Positions 50,201-58,724 of a stretch of DNA of 64,000 nt are shown one piece after another. The DNA is from Candidatus Falkowbacteria bacterium (GTDB taxonomy: Bacteria > Patescibacteriota > Patescibacteriia > Patescibacteriales > Patescibacteriaceae), in the NCBI GenBank assembly GCA_026396835.1, contig JAPLWA010000004.1:186001-250000 (forward strand), in the 5' to 3' direction. The notes beneath the pieces were generated by a model. That model worked only from the letters and a program-made list of their open reading frames with translations. It had not been told where the DNA came from and did no database searches. A program made the translations under genes and the position numbers. How positions within the stretch are numbered: the stretch's first letter is position 1; every line of letters begins with the position of its first letter.

Positions 50201-51325
50201 ACTGCTTGTTGTATGCCTTTTGGTAGTGGTAAAAATAACGTTTATACTTTTAATCCTAATTGTGCTTTATTTACTTTACAGAAAAAAGTTGACAATAAAG
50301 TTTGGCGAACAATTGCTCAGAGCGTTCTAACAGAAGACGTTAAAGTCAATAAGAATGTTTCGGATATTGTCGATCAGATAGAAAATAATAATAAAAAATT
50401 AAATACAGTTATTTCTGAAGATATTCTCTTGCAAGAAAAAAGTTTTATAGCATGCGACAATATAGAAGTTGCGGAAAATTTTAAGAATAAGCAGGAAGAA
50501 ATTAAGCTGATCTATCAGGACTTTTTTAAAGAGTATTTGAAACAATTTGCTAGCTTGGATAATTTAGAAGATTCTAAGGTGGTTATTGGTAAGGGCTATA
50601 CTGATGCTCTAACCGATTTGCCTAGTGAAAACAATGAATTTGTGCCACGAGCCCCGGTCGGTTACTCTGATAAATTAGGTGAAGAGGTTTATGTTTTAGA
50701 TTTAAATAAAGATTTTAGAAATACTAGTCAGATCGCTTCAAAGAAGATTATTGATCAAGAATTGTTAACAACAAAAGTTAAGCCAGATTATTTGCCGAAA
50801 GGCGTTGATTATTTGACCTTTAAAGATGCTTTACCGGTAGCCTATATTGAAGGTAAGGCATATGCTCAAAATGAATCACTGATCCAATATCTTCATAACA
50901 TGGAGAATGCTCTGATTGCTAAAGATGTTAATGACGCAGCTAAGAATCGTCCTAATATGAGCTTGAAATATATTGGTGATGACAAGAAAATTCATGGTTA
51001 TATTTTAGCGTATGAAGGTCAGAGTGATGAGACCGGTGAAGGAGTGGTTTATGTTTCTGATTTAGCCTCTGATGGCAATGCTCGTGCTGGAGGGTCTTTG
51101 ATTCTAGGCTTCACTGAAAGCTACAAGCATAATTATTTAGATCAGAATAAATTACATCCAATTTATGCCCAAATGCGTGAAAAAACTTCTTATGCTATTA
51201 TTCAGAAGCAGCTAGAAAAGCTCTCTAAAGGCACTAATATTAAATTTGAGATAGAAGAATTAGAGGTCTATAGGGTTGGTAATGATACAATGCATGAGGT
51301 CATGATTAGAGCCAAAAAAGAGTAG
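47231..51325 (+). CDS. Giant protein with 18 tandem 27-28-residue repeats and a GNAT-like C-terminus
   Basis: 1364 residues, no signal peptide. Residues ~89-587 are 18 helical units of 27-28 residues; each begins F-x-(G/N/S)-L-(D/N) and has IANKLI near its middle and a VAxNLEK-type end. The rest is unique: a helical middle part, a short Cys-containing block (GNDTACCMPFGSGKNN near residue 985) followed by NPNCALFTLQKK, and a C-terminal part (~1235-1364, VYVSDLASDGNARAGGSLILGF) whose glycine loop resembles an acetyltransferase CoA site. It lies between hpf and secA, 14 bases after hpf. No known family could be assigned. Confidence 0.85.
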   Translation: MNPLEKQSNDANKTLAEPGLSDHEKKSQWSAIQGDIWNCKRDKGLSDNESLKDFIDRSLYKYNHNIIVNALIDEGGYASFYVIYHLEEFKGLDYTAIANKLIDEGGGEFFAAHIDKFKDLDYEDIADKLIKLNLVGCVTGYLGAYHGLDQAALVERLIKSRYAKYVANDIEKFQDLDRAAIANKLLDSGWTWCVADNLEKFEGLDHLAIAIKLIDEGNEETLAENLEKFQGLDYSVIANKLIEKGKGEYVAKYLEKFQGVNHSDIAKKIIETGSVYYFLSNFKKFHGLNHPDIAKKFINMGLIQDFFDNFEEFYGLDHNAVANQLIDVGRPDIFIKKIEKFQGLDINVANKLIDKGYANSVAENLAKFKSLDADVADKLIQAGQGSFVASSLGRFENLNHTEAANKIIDAGQGYSVATNLKIFKGLNHVEIVNKLIDAHQAIAITANLEKFEGLNHIEIANRLIDIDEAKAVAIQISKFYNLNTQVANKLVDAHESHSVACFLSRFDGLNHLEIATRMFDKGQGDAVAASLKNFQGLDEDIASRLININRTREVVENIASFKGLNEEIATKLIKSGNYQVVDSNPEYFSLSENIQNIISSKHLTVSEAVILNEQEATKLSNEQANKPIVNVLIEKEHPAWQDKENVLNPFQEGASIFGEDKMFQYLDRIGLSRHDGLHQFAKIIDLFRTSGLSANEFYNNILMQVASDDGEYYSGTAHHQFNSLATSISLDFNETKELVNKYQDVSKLQVLFRELNSLKEIFASWKNLKKFKEVQELLEKTEILDRLVELKKYPDKQKLKDYVETLAFHPAISMEKVMLFWQNPEKFLGLADSHTPEEVHDRKKPSNYTNFPNLDLSASNLRDALVNGAYDQIQSFKPFSVEYTLSDGKKSEEGIISLMNRALGKRSENIKGQAKNPPKVFKELSKFISKEELTLVLSGNLSLSEDDEKNIKQIIFNEDIGLMQPKTNREVYRAKVNKKSDPDAVVAGNDTACCMPFGSGKNNVYTFNPNCALFTLQKKVDNKVWRTIAQSVLTEDVKVNKNVSDIVDQIENNNKKLNTVISEDILLQEKSFIACDNIEVAENFKNKQEEIKLIYQDFFKEYLKQFASLDNLEDSKVVIGKGYTDALTDLPSENNEFVPRAPVGYSDKLGEEVYVLDLNKDFRNTSQIASKKIIDQELLTTKVKPDYLPKGVDYLTFKDALPVAYIEGKAYAQNESLIQYLHNMENALIAKDVNDAAKNRPNMSLKYIGDDKKIHGYILAYEGQSDETGEGVVYVSDLASDGNARAGGSLILGFTESYKHNYLDQNKLHPIYAQMREKTSYAIIQKQLEKLSKGTNIKFEIEELEVYRVGNDTMHEVMIRAKKE
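47495..48992 (+). repeat. Tandem coding repeat of 81-84 bases (18 units)
   Basis: In-frame units in the giant protein, mostly 84 bases, four to five of them 81. Copies are diverged at DNA level but keep the same protein skeleton (F, GLD/GLN, IANKLID, G, VA, NLEK). Insertions or losses of units would stay in frame. Confidence 0.85.
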
Positions 51326-51432
51326 GTCCTAGACTTGCCTTTTGCGCTTATTTAGGTTAAAGTACGTTTTTATGATTAGGCATGTTATCTATACAGATTT
51401 CGTTGCTTTTATAGTATTTAATTTTAATAATT

Positions 51433-54174
51433 ATGAGTGTTATTACGAAAATATTTGGCGATCCTAATGCTAAAGTAATCAAATCTTTGGACCCTTTGGT
51501 TAAATCAATTAACTCTCTTGAAGAGAAATTTTCGGCTTTATCAGACGAAGAATTGAAAAATTTAACGACTGATTTCCGTCGTCGTCTTGGTGTATCTATT
51601 AATGAAGAGGGCCGACCAGTCCAAAGCCTTGACCAAGAAGAAGAAGCTAAGATTTTAGAAGACATTTTACCAGAAGCTTTTGCGGCTGTTCGTGAAGCAG
51701 CTCAGCGCGTTAATAAACAGCGTCATTACGATGTCCAGTTGATTGGTGGAATTATTTTACATCTTGGTCGTATTGCTGAAATGAAAACTGGTGAAGGTAA
51801 AACTTTAGTGGCGACCTTACCGTTATATCTTAATGCTCTACCAGGTCGCGGCGTTCATCTCGTAACAGTTAACGACTATTTGTCTCAGGTTGGTGCCGGT
51901 TGGATGGCTCCGGTTTATCATGCTTTAGGTTTAAGCACGGCCGTTATTATTCATGAGAAAGCTTTGATGTATGATCCGGAATATAATGATGAAAAACAAT
52001 TTGATGAACGTTTAAGACATTTCCGTGAAGTTGAGCGTCAAGCGGCTTATCGTTGTGATGTTTTATATGGTACTAATAATGAATTTGGTTTTGACTATTT
52101 GAAAGACAATATGGTTGATAATTTAGATAGCATGGTTCAGCGCGAACTATACTATTCTATCGTTGACGAAGTTGACTCAATTTTAATCGATGAAGCCAGA
52201 ACTCCTTTGATTATTTCTGCTCCAGCCGAGGAGTCAACAGATCGTTATTACAAGTTTGCTCAGTTTGTTAATACTTTACAGAAAGATGAGGACTATAACA
52301 TTGATGAAAAGATGAAGGCCTCAACTTTTACTGAATCAGCCGTTACTAAATTAGAAAGTTGGTTAGGTGTTGATAATATTTATGCTACTGGTGGTATTAG
52401 AGATATTCATCATGCTGAACAAGCACTTAAAGCCAAGGCTTTATTTGAGCGTGACAAGGACTACGTTGTGCGCGATGGCGAGATTGTAATCGTCGATGAA
52501 TTCACTGGCCGACTTATGTTCGGTCGTCGCTATAGCGAAGGTTTGCACCAAGCCATTGAAGCTAAAGAAGGCGTTAAAGTTCAGCGCGAAAGCCGAACTT
52601 TGGCTACGGTTACCTTCCAAAATTATTTCCGTATGTATCGCAAATTGTCCGGTATGACAGGAACTGCTATTACTGAAGCCGAAGAATTTTTTAAGATATA
52701 TAAATTAGACACGGTTTCTATCCCTACTAATAAACCAACTGTTAGACGCGATTTGAATGATTTAATATACTCTGACGAAGATGCTAAATTTAAAGCAGTC
52801 GTTAAAGAAATTAAAGCTCGTCATGACAGCGGTCAGCCGGTCTTGGTTGGTACAATTTCAATTGAGAGAAACGAATATTTAGGCGCTTTATTAGAGCGCG
52901 AAGGAGTTCAAGCTCAAGTGCTTAATGCTAAGCATCATGAAAAAGAAGCGCCAATTATTGCTCAGGCTGGTACGCCAGGCGCAGTTACAATTGCGACTAA
53001 CATGGCTGGTCGTGGAGTCGACATTATCTTAGGTGGTACTCCATTCGATAAAGACAAATATGACGCTGTAGTGGCAGCTGGTGGCTTACACGTCATTGGT
53101 ACAGAAAGACATGAAGCGCGCCGTATTGATAATCAGCTACGTGGTCGTGCTGGACGTCAGGGTGATCCTGGATCTAGTCAATTTTATGTTTCCATGGAAG
53201 ACGATTTGATGCGTATTTTTGGTGGCGACAGAATGAAAAATATAATGAAGAGTCTGAAATTACCAGAAGACACACCAATTGAAAATAAAGTAATTTCTAA
53301 GTCAATTGAGTCAGCTCAGAGACGCGTTGAAGGCAACAACTTTGATATTAGAAAACACTTAGTTGAGTATGATGACGTTATCAACCATCATCGTAAAGCT
53401 ATCTATGGGCGTCGCCGCGAAATTTTATTAATTAGCGAAGGCAAGAAACAAATTGAGAAAACTTTGCGAGATATTATTCTTGAGATGGTTGAAGTAGAAA
53501 TTGAACAGATTATTAGTTTCCACACTGCTGCCGAAATGGTTAAGGATTGGGACCTGCGGGAAATTAAAAATAGTGTAGCAACAATTTTCCCAATTGAGGG
53601 TGAAATTTCAGCCAAGCTTGATACAATTGCGGCTAACGTTTCTAAGCTAGATAAAATAAAAATCAGAACAGATATTATTGAATATCTAAGTAGCTTGGCT
53701 GGAGAAACTTATGACAAGATGCTTAAGCTAGCCAATGAAGCTGGTTTTAAGTGGTCTGATGTTGAGAAGGCTGTTCTCTTGCGCTCAATTGATGAATTAT
53801 GGATGGAACACTTAGAAATTATGGATTACATGCGTCGCGGCATCGGTCTACGTGGTTATGGACAACGCGATCCATTGGTTGAATATAAAAAAGAAGCTTT
53901 CCGCTTGTTTAATGAATTAACTGGTTTAATTCAAAAGCAAGTTGTCTACTCAATTTACAAAATTGGTGGTTTGCAAGAGTTTGCTTTCCCAACTAACAAT
54001 CTAAATAATATTACTGTTTCTGCACCTGCTAAGACTATGGGTGAAGGAACTTCCAGTACCACCCAAATCTTTACTGAGAATAAGATGAAGGACGCCGAAG
54101 GTAACAAAGTTGGTCGTAATGATCTTTGTCCTTGCGGTAGCGGGAAAAAATATAAGAAGTGTCACGGGAATTAG
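51433..54174 (+). CDS. secA: Preprotein translocase ATPase SecA
   Basis: Motor of Sec export, 913 residues. Walker A EMKTGEGKT at 117-124, DEVDSILIDEARTPLIIS, the GTNMAGRG-like TNMAGRGVDIILGG of the second motor domain, and the helical scaffold are present. The C-terminal zinc-binding end GRNDLCPCGSGKKYKKCHGN binds SecB or ribosomes in other bacteria. Together with secY, secD and secF in this window it gives most of the export system. It is separated from the giant gene by ~107 bases without a clear terminator. Confidence 0.98.
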   Translation: MSVITKIFGDPNAKVIKSLDPLVKSINSLEEKFSALSDEELKNLTTDFRRRLGVSINEEGRPVQSLDQEEEAKILEDILPEAFAAVREAAQRVNKQRHYDVQLIGGIILHLGRIAEMKTGEGKTLVATLPLYLNALPGRGVHLVTVNDYLSQVGAGWMAPVYHALGLSTAVIIHEKALMYDPEYNDEKQFDERLRHFREVERQAAYRCDVLYGTNNEFGFDYLKDNMVDNLDSMVQRELYYSIVDEVDSILIDEARTPLIISAPAEESTDRYYKFAQFVNTLQKDEDYNIDEKMKASTFTESAVTKLESWLGVDNIYATGGIRDIHHAEQALKAKALFERDKDYVVRDGEIVIVDEFTGRLMFGRRYSEGLHQAIEAKEGVKVQRESRTLATVTFQNYFRMYRKLSGMTGTAITEAEEFFKIYKLDTVSIPTNKPTVRRDLNDLIYSDEDAKFKAVVKEIKARHDSGQPVLVGTISIERNEYLGALLEREGVQAQVLNAKHHEKEAPIIAQAGTPGAVTIATNMAGRGVDIILGGTPFDKDKYDAVVAAGGLHVIGTERHEARRIDNQLRGRAGRQGDPGSSQFYVSMEDDLMRIFGGDRMKNIMKSLKLPEDTPIENKVISKSIESAQRRVEGNNFDIRKHLVEYDDVINHHRKAIYGRRREILLISEGKKQIEKTLRDIILEMVEVEIEQIISFHTAAEMVKDWDLREIKNSVATIFPIEGEISAKLDTIAANVSKLDKIKIRTDIIEYLSSLAGETYDKMLKLANEAGFKWSDVEKAVLLRSIDELWMEHLEIMDYMRRGIGLRGYGQRDPLVEYKKEAFRLFNELTGLIQKQVVYSIYKIGGLQEFAFPTNNLNNITVSAPAKTMGEGTSSTTQIFTENKMKDAEGNKVGRNDLCPCGSGKKYKKCHGN

Positions 54175-54190
54175 AAAATTTAATTTAGCT

Positions 54191-54604
54191 ATGAAGAATT
54201 TAATTACAACTAACATTGTTGCAGGTGTAGTCATTAAGCGAGACGGTAAGTATCTGTTAGTGCAAGAAAGTCGACCTGGTACCGATGTGCATGGACTATG
54301 GAATCTTCCAGCAGGAAAGGTAGACGAAGGAGAAACCATAGAACAAGCAGCGATTCGAGAAGCTAAAGAAGAGATTGGATACGATGTTGAGCTAATTCGC
54401 AAACTCGGCATATTCCAAGCTCATGTCCAAACTCCTCCTAAACATGCCTTTGAAGCAAAAATTATTGCAGGAGATCTCGCTTGGCCAAAAGATGAAATTC
54501 AAGATGCCAGATGGTTCACCTATCAGGAGGTTAATGATATGGAAAATCAGTTACGCGAAGAGTGGGTGTTGGGAGCGATAAACTTAGTAGAAACAAGCAA
54601 GTAA
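54191..54604 (+). CDS. Nudix hydrolase
   Basis: 137 residues from the ATG at 54191, 16 bases after secA. The Nudix box is complete at 42-64 (GKVDEGETIEQAAIREAKEEIGY: G-x5-E-x7-REVQEE-like). The N-terminal VAGVVIKRDGKYLLVQE and GLWNLPAGK also fit. It hydrolyses a nucleoside diphosphate derivative; the substrate is unknown. First of three Nudix genes within 5 kb. An open frame upstream overlaps secA and is not used. Confidence 0.92.
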   Translation: MKNLITTNIVAGVVIKRDGKYLLVQESRPGTDVHGLWNLPAGKVDEGETIEQAAIREAKEEIGYDVELIRKLGIFQAHVQTPPKHAFEAKIIAGDLAWPKDEIQDARWFTYQEVNDMENQLREEWVLGAINLVETSK

Positions 54605-54680
54605 TCTTTTAATTAACCTCAAAAAAATTAAGAATAATTCAGGCATCTAATCCAAAAAAAGTGTATGTAAATAAATATAT

Positions 54681-55337
54681 ATGAATGAGCTTAAGCATTT
54701 TGAGCCAATAGAAAAAAATACCTACGAAATAAAAAAGGAAAATATTATACCACTTTATTCATTGCCAGAAGATTTTTCAGAAGATTTGAAGTCATTAGAT
54801 TGGCCATTGGAAGTTCAAGGAACTGGCAGATTATTAGAAGATAATAAAAACTTTGAAATTCGTTATCCTAAGGGTGATATGTTTTACTCTTGGGCTGTTG
54901 TTTTTCATGAATTAGGTCATTTACTACAAGATAAATTAAGTTTAAAAATTAAAATTGAAGAAAACGATCAAACGAAAGCTATCTTAAAAGAAGAAGATGC
55001 TTTTGTTCGAGGATTAGGTAGGGTTCAAAAATATTGTCCTGATATTCTTGAGGTGCTTGATGAAAGATTTAATTATTATAAAAAGCAGGGTAAGTTGCCT
55101 AGTTTTAACTCATTTACCGAATTATATAAAGATTTTTTTAAGATTATTAAAATTAACGAAACATTAAATGTCTTGAAAGAAGGAGAGAGTGAGCTAGAGG
55201 CATTAGAAAAGGTAAATATTCAAAGTTTTTTTAATGACATAGAAGATAATAAAGTTGGGGTTACGATTGACGAAGAAGAGGTGGAGCTGGTGGTTCTTAA
55301 AGTTGTTGATAAATTAATAGAAGAGCAAGCTGTATGA
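54681..55337 (+). CDS. Unknown protein with an HExxH motif (zinc-peptidase-like)
   Basis: 218 residues. WAVVFHELGHLLQDKL holds His76, Glu77 and His80, the zincin motif; a candidate third ligand is among the acidic residues that follow (KEEDAFVRGLGR). The N-terminal block LDWPLEVQGTGRLLEDNKNFEIRYPKGD has a close relative in the truncated gene at 63805-64000, so a paralogous family is present. No signal peptide. Its stop overlaps the next small gene as ATGA. Confidence 0.65.
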   Translation: MNELKHFEPIEKNTYEIKKENIIPLYSLPEDFSEDLKSLDWPLEVQGTGRLLEDNKNFEIRYPKGDMFYSWAVVFHELGHLLQDKLSLKIKIEENDQTKAILKEEDAFVRGLGRVQKYCPDILEVLDERFNYYKKQGKLPSFNSFTELYKDFFKIIKINETLNVLKEGESELEALEKVNIQSFFNDIEDNKVGVTIDEEEVELVVLKVVDKLIEEQAV

Positions 55338-55498
55338 TAAGCTCGGGCAATAGTCAGAGAACAATAGAAAAATTAAATCATTTTTCTTGTTCGTTTTGCT
55401 CAAAGTGGTGGACAGTTGGTGATGCGCCTGAAAATAAAGTAGAATGGTATTGTCCATGGTGTGGTGAAAAAAATGATTTTAAACAGATTGCTAATTAA
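55334..55498 (+). CDS. Small zinc-ribbon protein
   Basis: 54 residues. Two CxxC pairs (CSFC near 19-22 and CPWC near 40-43) form a classic zinc ribbon, with WW and WYC aromatic residues in between. The start overlaps the previous stop by four bases (ATGA), and the next gene starts seven bases after the stop, so it is part of a tight operon. It may act with the HExxH protein. Too short for standard length limits. Confidence 0.7.
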   Translation: MISSGNSQRTIEKLNHFSCSFCSKWWTVGDAPENKVEWYCPWCGEKNDFKQIAN

Positions 55499-55505
55499 AC
55501 TCATT

Positions 55506-55928
55506 ATGGCTTTTTATAATAAAATTGGGCTATTAGTGCTAAGCGATGATAAGTCGAAATTTTTGGTTTGTGAGCCAGGTAACAAATATATAGAGAAAAG
55601 TGTAACGCAATTTTTAATGCCTGGTGGTCAAATTGAAGAATCCTCAGATATAGCATGCTTACAAAGAGAAATAAAAGAGGAGTTGGATTCTGAAATAAAT
55701 GTAGATAGCCTCAAGTTGATTGGTGAATATGTTGATGTTGCCGCTACGCCAGGTCGAGATGTCATGATAAGGCTGTATCTAGGTGAGCTAGTTAGTGAAC
55801 CAACACCATCATCAGAAATTGGAGCTTTGCATTGGATAGGCAAGGAGGATGTTGAGAACCCTAGAGTATCACCTATAATTAAGAATAAAATAATTCCTGA
55901 TTTAGTTGAGAGAAAAATTATTAATTAA
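55506..55928 (+). CDS. Nudix hydrolase
   Basis: 140 residues from ATG at 55506. Nudix box at 41-63 (GQIEESSDIACLQREIKEELDSE) with the REIKEEL core; the preceding MPGG is typical. Downstream LHWIGKEDVENPRVSPIIKNKIIPDLV resembles the Nudix family that ends with such a helix. The substrate is unknown. The open frame extends 15 codons upstream into the zinc-ribbon gene, but the ATG after that gene's stop is preferred. Followed two bases later by a kinase-like gene. Confidence 0.88.
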   Translation: MAFYNKIGLLVLSDDKSKFLVCEPGNKYIEKSVTQFLMPGGQIEESSDIACLQREIKEELDSEINVDSLKLIGEYVDVAATPGRDVMIRLYLGELVSEPTPSSEIGALHWIGKEDVENPRVSPIIKNKIIPDLVERKIIN

Positions 55929-55930
55929 TT

Positions 55931-56551
55931 ATGGAAATATCAACTATAACTAAACCAGGCTTTATTATCGCAATTTGCGGTGGGCCAGGTACTGGTAAAT
56001 CTACTTTAGTAAATAAGTTAACCGAACATTACGGCGCTACGCCGATTTTTGAAGGTGAAGAATTTCCTGAAAGAGTAAAGGAAAATTTGCGAGATAATAA
56101 AAACCAGCTTGAATCAAGAATTTTTTTTAGAAATCTTTTAACTAAAATGCATATTGAGGCAGAACGACTCAAGCAAGCTGGCAAGCTGGTTATCATGGAT
56201 ACTTTTTGGCTGACTAATAATGTTTATACTGAGACTTGGTTGGAACATGATTTTCATAAAGAATTAATGAATGACATGTATGAATTAGACGCTCACTTTC
56301 TATCCATGCCTGACTTGATGATAATTTTAGAATCAGACAAAGAACGCATTAAAGAGTTTATGATGAAGCGGGGGAGACTGTTTGAACTAAGTGATAGTGT
56401 TTTAGATAGATTTGTTAATGCTGGAAGTGCGCATCGTGATTTTTTTAAACGTCGTCTTAATGCGTATTTTATAGACCGCAGTAAGCTGGACTTTCATAAG
56501 CCAAATCATTTTAAGATGGTGACTGACTTAATCGATAAAAAATATGTTTAA
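55931..56551 (+). CDS. Deoxynucleoside kinase-like P-loop protein
   Basis: 206 residues. The P-loop GGPGTGKS is at 17-24. Further blocks are IMDTFWLTNNVYTETWLEHDF (a D-R-S-like dNK substrate segment is replaced by DTFW) and MKRGRLFELSDSVLDRF, similar to the lid of deoxynucleoside or thymidylate kinases. It probably phosphorylates a nucleoside or related compound. Placed between a Nudix gene and an unknown gene, which it overlaps by eight bases. Confidence 0.7.
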   Translation: MEISTITKPGFIIAICGGPGTGKSTLVNKLTEHYGATPIFEGEEFPERVKENLRDNKNQLESRIFFRNLLTKMHIEAERLKQAGKLVIMDTFWLTNNVYTETWLEHDFHKELMNDMYELDAHFLSMPDLMIILESDKERIKEFMMKRGRLFELSDSVLDRFVNAGSAHRDFFKRRLNAYFIDRSKLDFHKPNHFKMVTDLIDKKYV

Positions 56552-57827
56552 AGAAAAAGCCTTTAATAAGCCAAGTGACAGTAATGGAAACACAGACTAT
56601 ATTGTTGATGGCGAAAACGTGGCAGAACGCCGCGAGAAATTAAAGCGAATTATCTCTTCAATCCAATTAGCATACGCTGATTCGATTTATCGTCAGCAGA
56701 CAGACGAAGAGAAAAAAAGTTTTTCCGATATTTTGGAAGATGTTAACGCCTATGTTGTTATTGAGAAATTAAGAAGCGTGGACAGAATTGAAACAAACGC
56801 CAATGGTCTAGTTGAGGAAAGAAAAGAACTAAATCCGTTATTCACTAGAAAGATTGACAATTTATACGAAAGCCAATGTTTAGCTAAAACGATTCATAAT
56901 ATCGATGAACAAATTGATGCTTTACAACCTATTAAAGACTACGTTGAAGATTTAGAAAAACAATCTCGAGCTAAATATCAAAAAGAATGGGCAGAGGATG
57001 ATCTTAGAAAACAAAAAAATGAAAACGAGGTTGAAAAAGCCGGACTCTTTACATTGCGCAATATCGATGAACATTCAACAAACAAAAATGTAAAGAAATT
57101 GAAGGAAGAGCATTTTTCTGATAAAGATGAGTTCATTGAAATAGTTATTCCCGATGTTTTTGCCAGCGGTGAGAAATTTTCAAAAGAATCAATTTTAAAT
57201 TCATTGCGTGAAACAGCAAATAGTATTATTGATAAGCATCCTAATGTTGCAGCTGTAATTGGAAATTCTTGGCTATTGTCATCTCCGTCAGCTAAAAAGA
57301 TTATCCCCTTTAAGATTCTTGAAACAGATAATTTTACTAATTGGTCTCAGTTAGTTGATAAGGATGGCAATATACACAAAGAAAGATTTAATGATTTTAT
57401 CTCTTCAGGTAAGCTGCCTTATAATAGTTTGTTTGGTTATATGCCAAGCGAAGAGTTTGTTAGAAGATTTTCAGATAGAAAAGGCAAGATTAATCTTAAA
57501 GAAATAAATCCTGTTTGGGTTGAAGAAAACAAGGATAGAGAGTTCGAACAAAAAGAAGAAGAATCAAAGATCAAAAAAATGTTTAACAAAGACACTATCA
57601 TATTAGCGGAAAATGTTGATTCAATGTTTGATGATTTCCCTGTTTTCAAAACAAGTTTAGAGGCCGCAGGAATTTATAATCAATTCCTTTCTATATTAAA
57701 ATCTGGATCCGGGCTTACCATGAACCAAATCAATAAAAAATTCTCAAACGAAATGACGGTTTTAGGGGCTGAGCTCAAAAATCACTTAACTAGTGAGAAA
57801 TATATAAATAAAGAAATTATTCTCTAA
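56544..57827 (+). CDS. Hypothetical protein, 427 residues
   Basis: No family recognised. The first half is polar and helical, with a likely coiled coil at ~95-165. A denser central block (NVAAVIGNSWLLSSPSAKKIIPF then FNDFISSGKLPYNSLFGYMPSEEFVRRF, ~residues 230-310) looks globular. No membrane segment. Its ATG overlaps the kinase gene by eight bases, so translation is coupled and a related role is possible. A bidirectional terminator ends it. Confidence 0.7.
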   Translation: MFKEKAFNKPSDSNGNTDYIVDGENVAERREKLKRIISSIQLAYADSIYRQQTDEEKKSFSDILEDVNAYVVIEKLRSVDRIETNANGLVEERKELNPLFTRKIDNLYESQCLAKTIHNIDEQIDALQPIKDYVEDLEKQSRAKYQKEWAEDDLRKQKNENEVEKAGLFTLRNIDEHSTNKNVKKLKEEHFSDKDEFIEIVIPDVFASGEKFSKESILNSLRETANSIIDKHPNVAAVIGNSWLLSSPSAKKIIPFKILETDNFTNWSQLVDKDGNIHKERFNDFISSGKLPYNSLFGYMPSEEFVRRFSDRKGKINLKEINPVWVEENKDREFEQKEEESKIKKMFNKDTIILAENVDSMFDDFPVFKTSLEAAGIYNQFLSILKSGSGLTMNQINKKFSNEMTVLGAELKNHLTSEKYINKEIIL

Positions 57828-57832
57828 ATTTT

Positions 57833-57867
57833 AAAACCGACTTAAGCTATAAGCTCAAGTCGGTTTT
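57833..57867. terminator. Bidirectional terminator
   Basis: AAAACCGACTT (57833-57843) pairs perfectly with AAGTCGGTTTT (57857-57867); between the plus-strand operon and the convergent HD gene. Confidence 0.88.
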
Positions 57868-57870
57868 GTG

Positions 57871-58653
57871 TTAAAGGTACCTGTGACACTGGTTAATTTT
57901 GTTTCTGCAAAATTCAAGATTTGCCTGCTTGTTGTTGAATATTTCCTTCGCCTCATCAGTTAAATATTCATGGTCTTCAAGAAAATCTGCTTCCTCGTTG
58001 AACAATATCCAGCTTTTTGGTTTTGGTTTATTTTTGTATGATTCATCGATGTATCTTTTGAATGATGCTTCAAAGCTTCTAGTACAAAAACCAAGGTGAG
58101 CCAGATCAGCGTCGGCGATTACTTTTTCCAAGTAAGTTCCATTTTTAGCTGTCTGGCAGAACTTTCCATCTTCAAAATATGGACGCGTTGCTAGGATTAG
58201 ATTCTCAACAAGACATATTTCATGCTCGCTGAAGGCTTTTTTTGCCATCATCATTTCTCTGGTTAATAGAGCGCTAATCAATTCGTTACTGACCAAACTC
58301 TCTTCAATGTCATGTCTTTTTAAGATTTCTTTACTAGCCCATGTTGCTCGACCATTTTCATTTTTAGCATTCTGTTCAATGTCATGGCCGTTGCAGGCTA
58401 GCCGTAAATATATAAGATCATATTTATGAAGCTTGCCTCTCTTTAAGGCTTCCATATAAATTAGATCGGCTGCAGCCGATACCGTCACGGAGTGATCAAA
58501 ATTATGAAATTCAAGCGGATACTCGCCAGAACCATAATTATTCATTCCATATTTCTGTAGAATTAACATATTCATCGAATACATTATTTCTCTTGAAGCA
58601 ATTACCTTATTATCAAGGCTATCACTCTCGTTGCCAATAATTTTTTTCGACAT
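57871..58653 (-). CDS. HD-domain metal-dependent phosphohydrolase
   Basis: 260 residues. The HD motif set is visible: His50 and His54 in EFHNFDHSV, His90-Asp91 in CNGHDIEQ, and Asp181/Asp183 in VIADADLAHLG. HD proteins act on phosphodiesters, nucleotides or (p)ppGpp. It is convergent with the operon of Nudix and kinase genes and divergent from a MTH1-like Nudix gene, which favours a nucleotide substrate, by inference. A TTGACA on the minus strand near 58711-58716 may be its -35. Confidence 0.85.
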   Translation of the reverse strand: MSKKIIGNESDSLDNKVIASREIMYSMNMLILQKYGMNNYGSGEYPLEFHNFDHSVTVSAAADLIYMEALKRGKLHKYDLIYLRLACNGHDIEQNAKNENGRATWASKEILKRHDIEESLVSNELISALLTREMMMAKKAFSEHEICLVENLILATRPYFEDGKFCQTAKNGTYLEKVIADADLAHLGFCTRSFEASFKRYIDESYKNKPKPKSWILFNEEADFLEDHEYLTDEAKEIFNNKQANLEFCRNKINQCHRYL

Positions 58654-58724
58654 TTCCGCTATGTTTTAATTTAATGTACAATAAAATATAATTAACATAA
58701 GGATGATAAATTGTCAATCATAAT

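Noticed and set aside
54110-54190. N-terminal extension of the Nudix protein
   Set aside because: It overlaps the conserved C-terminal zinc end of secA in another frame; the ATG after the secA stop is sufficient.
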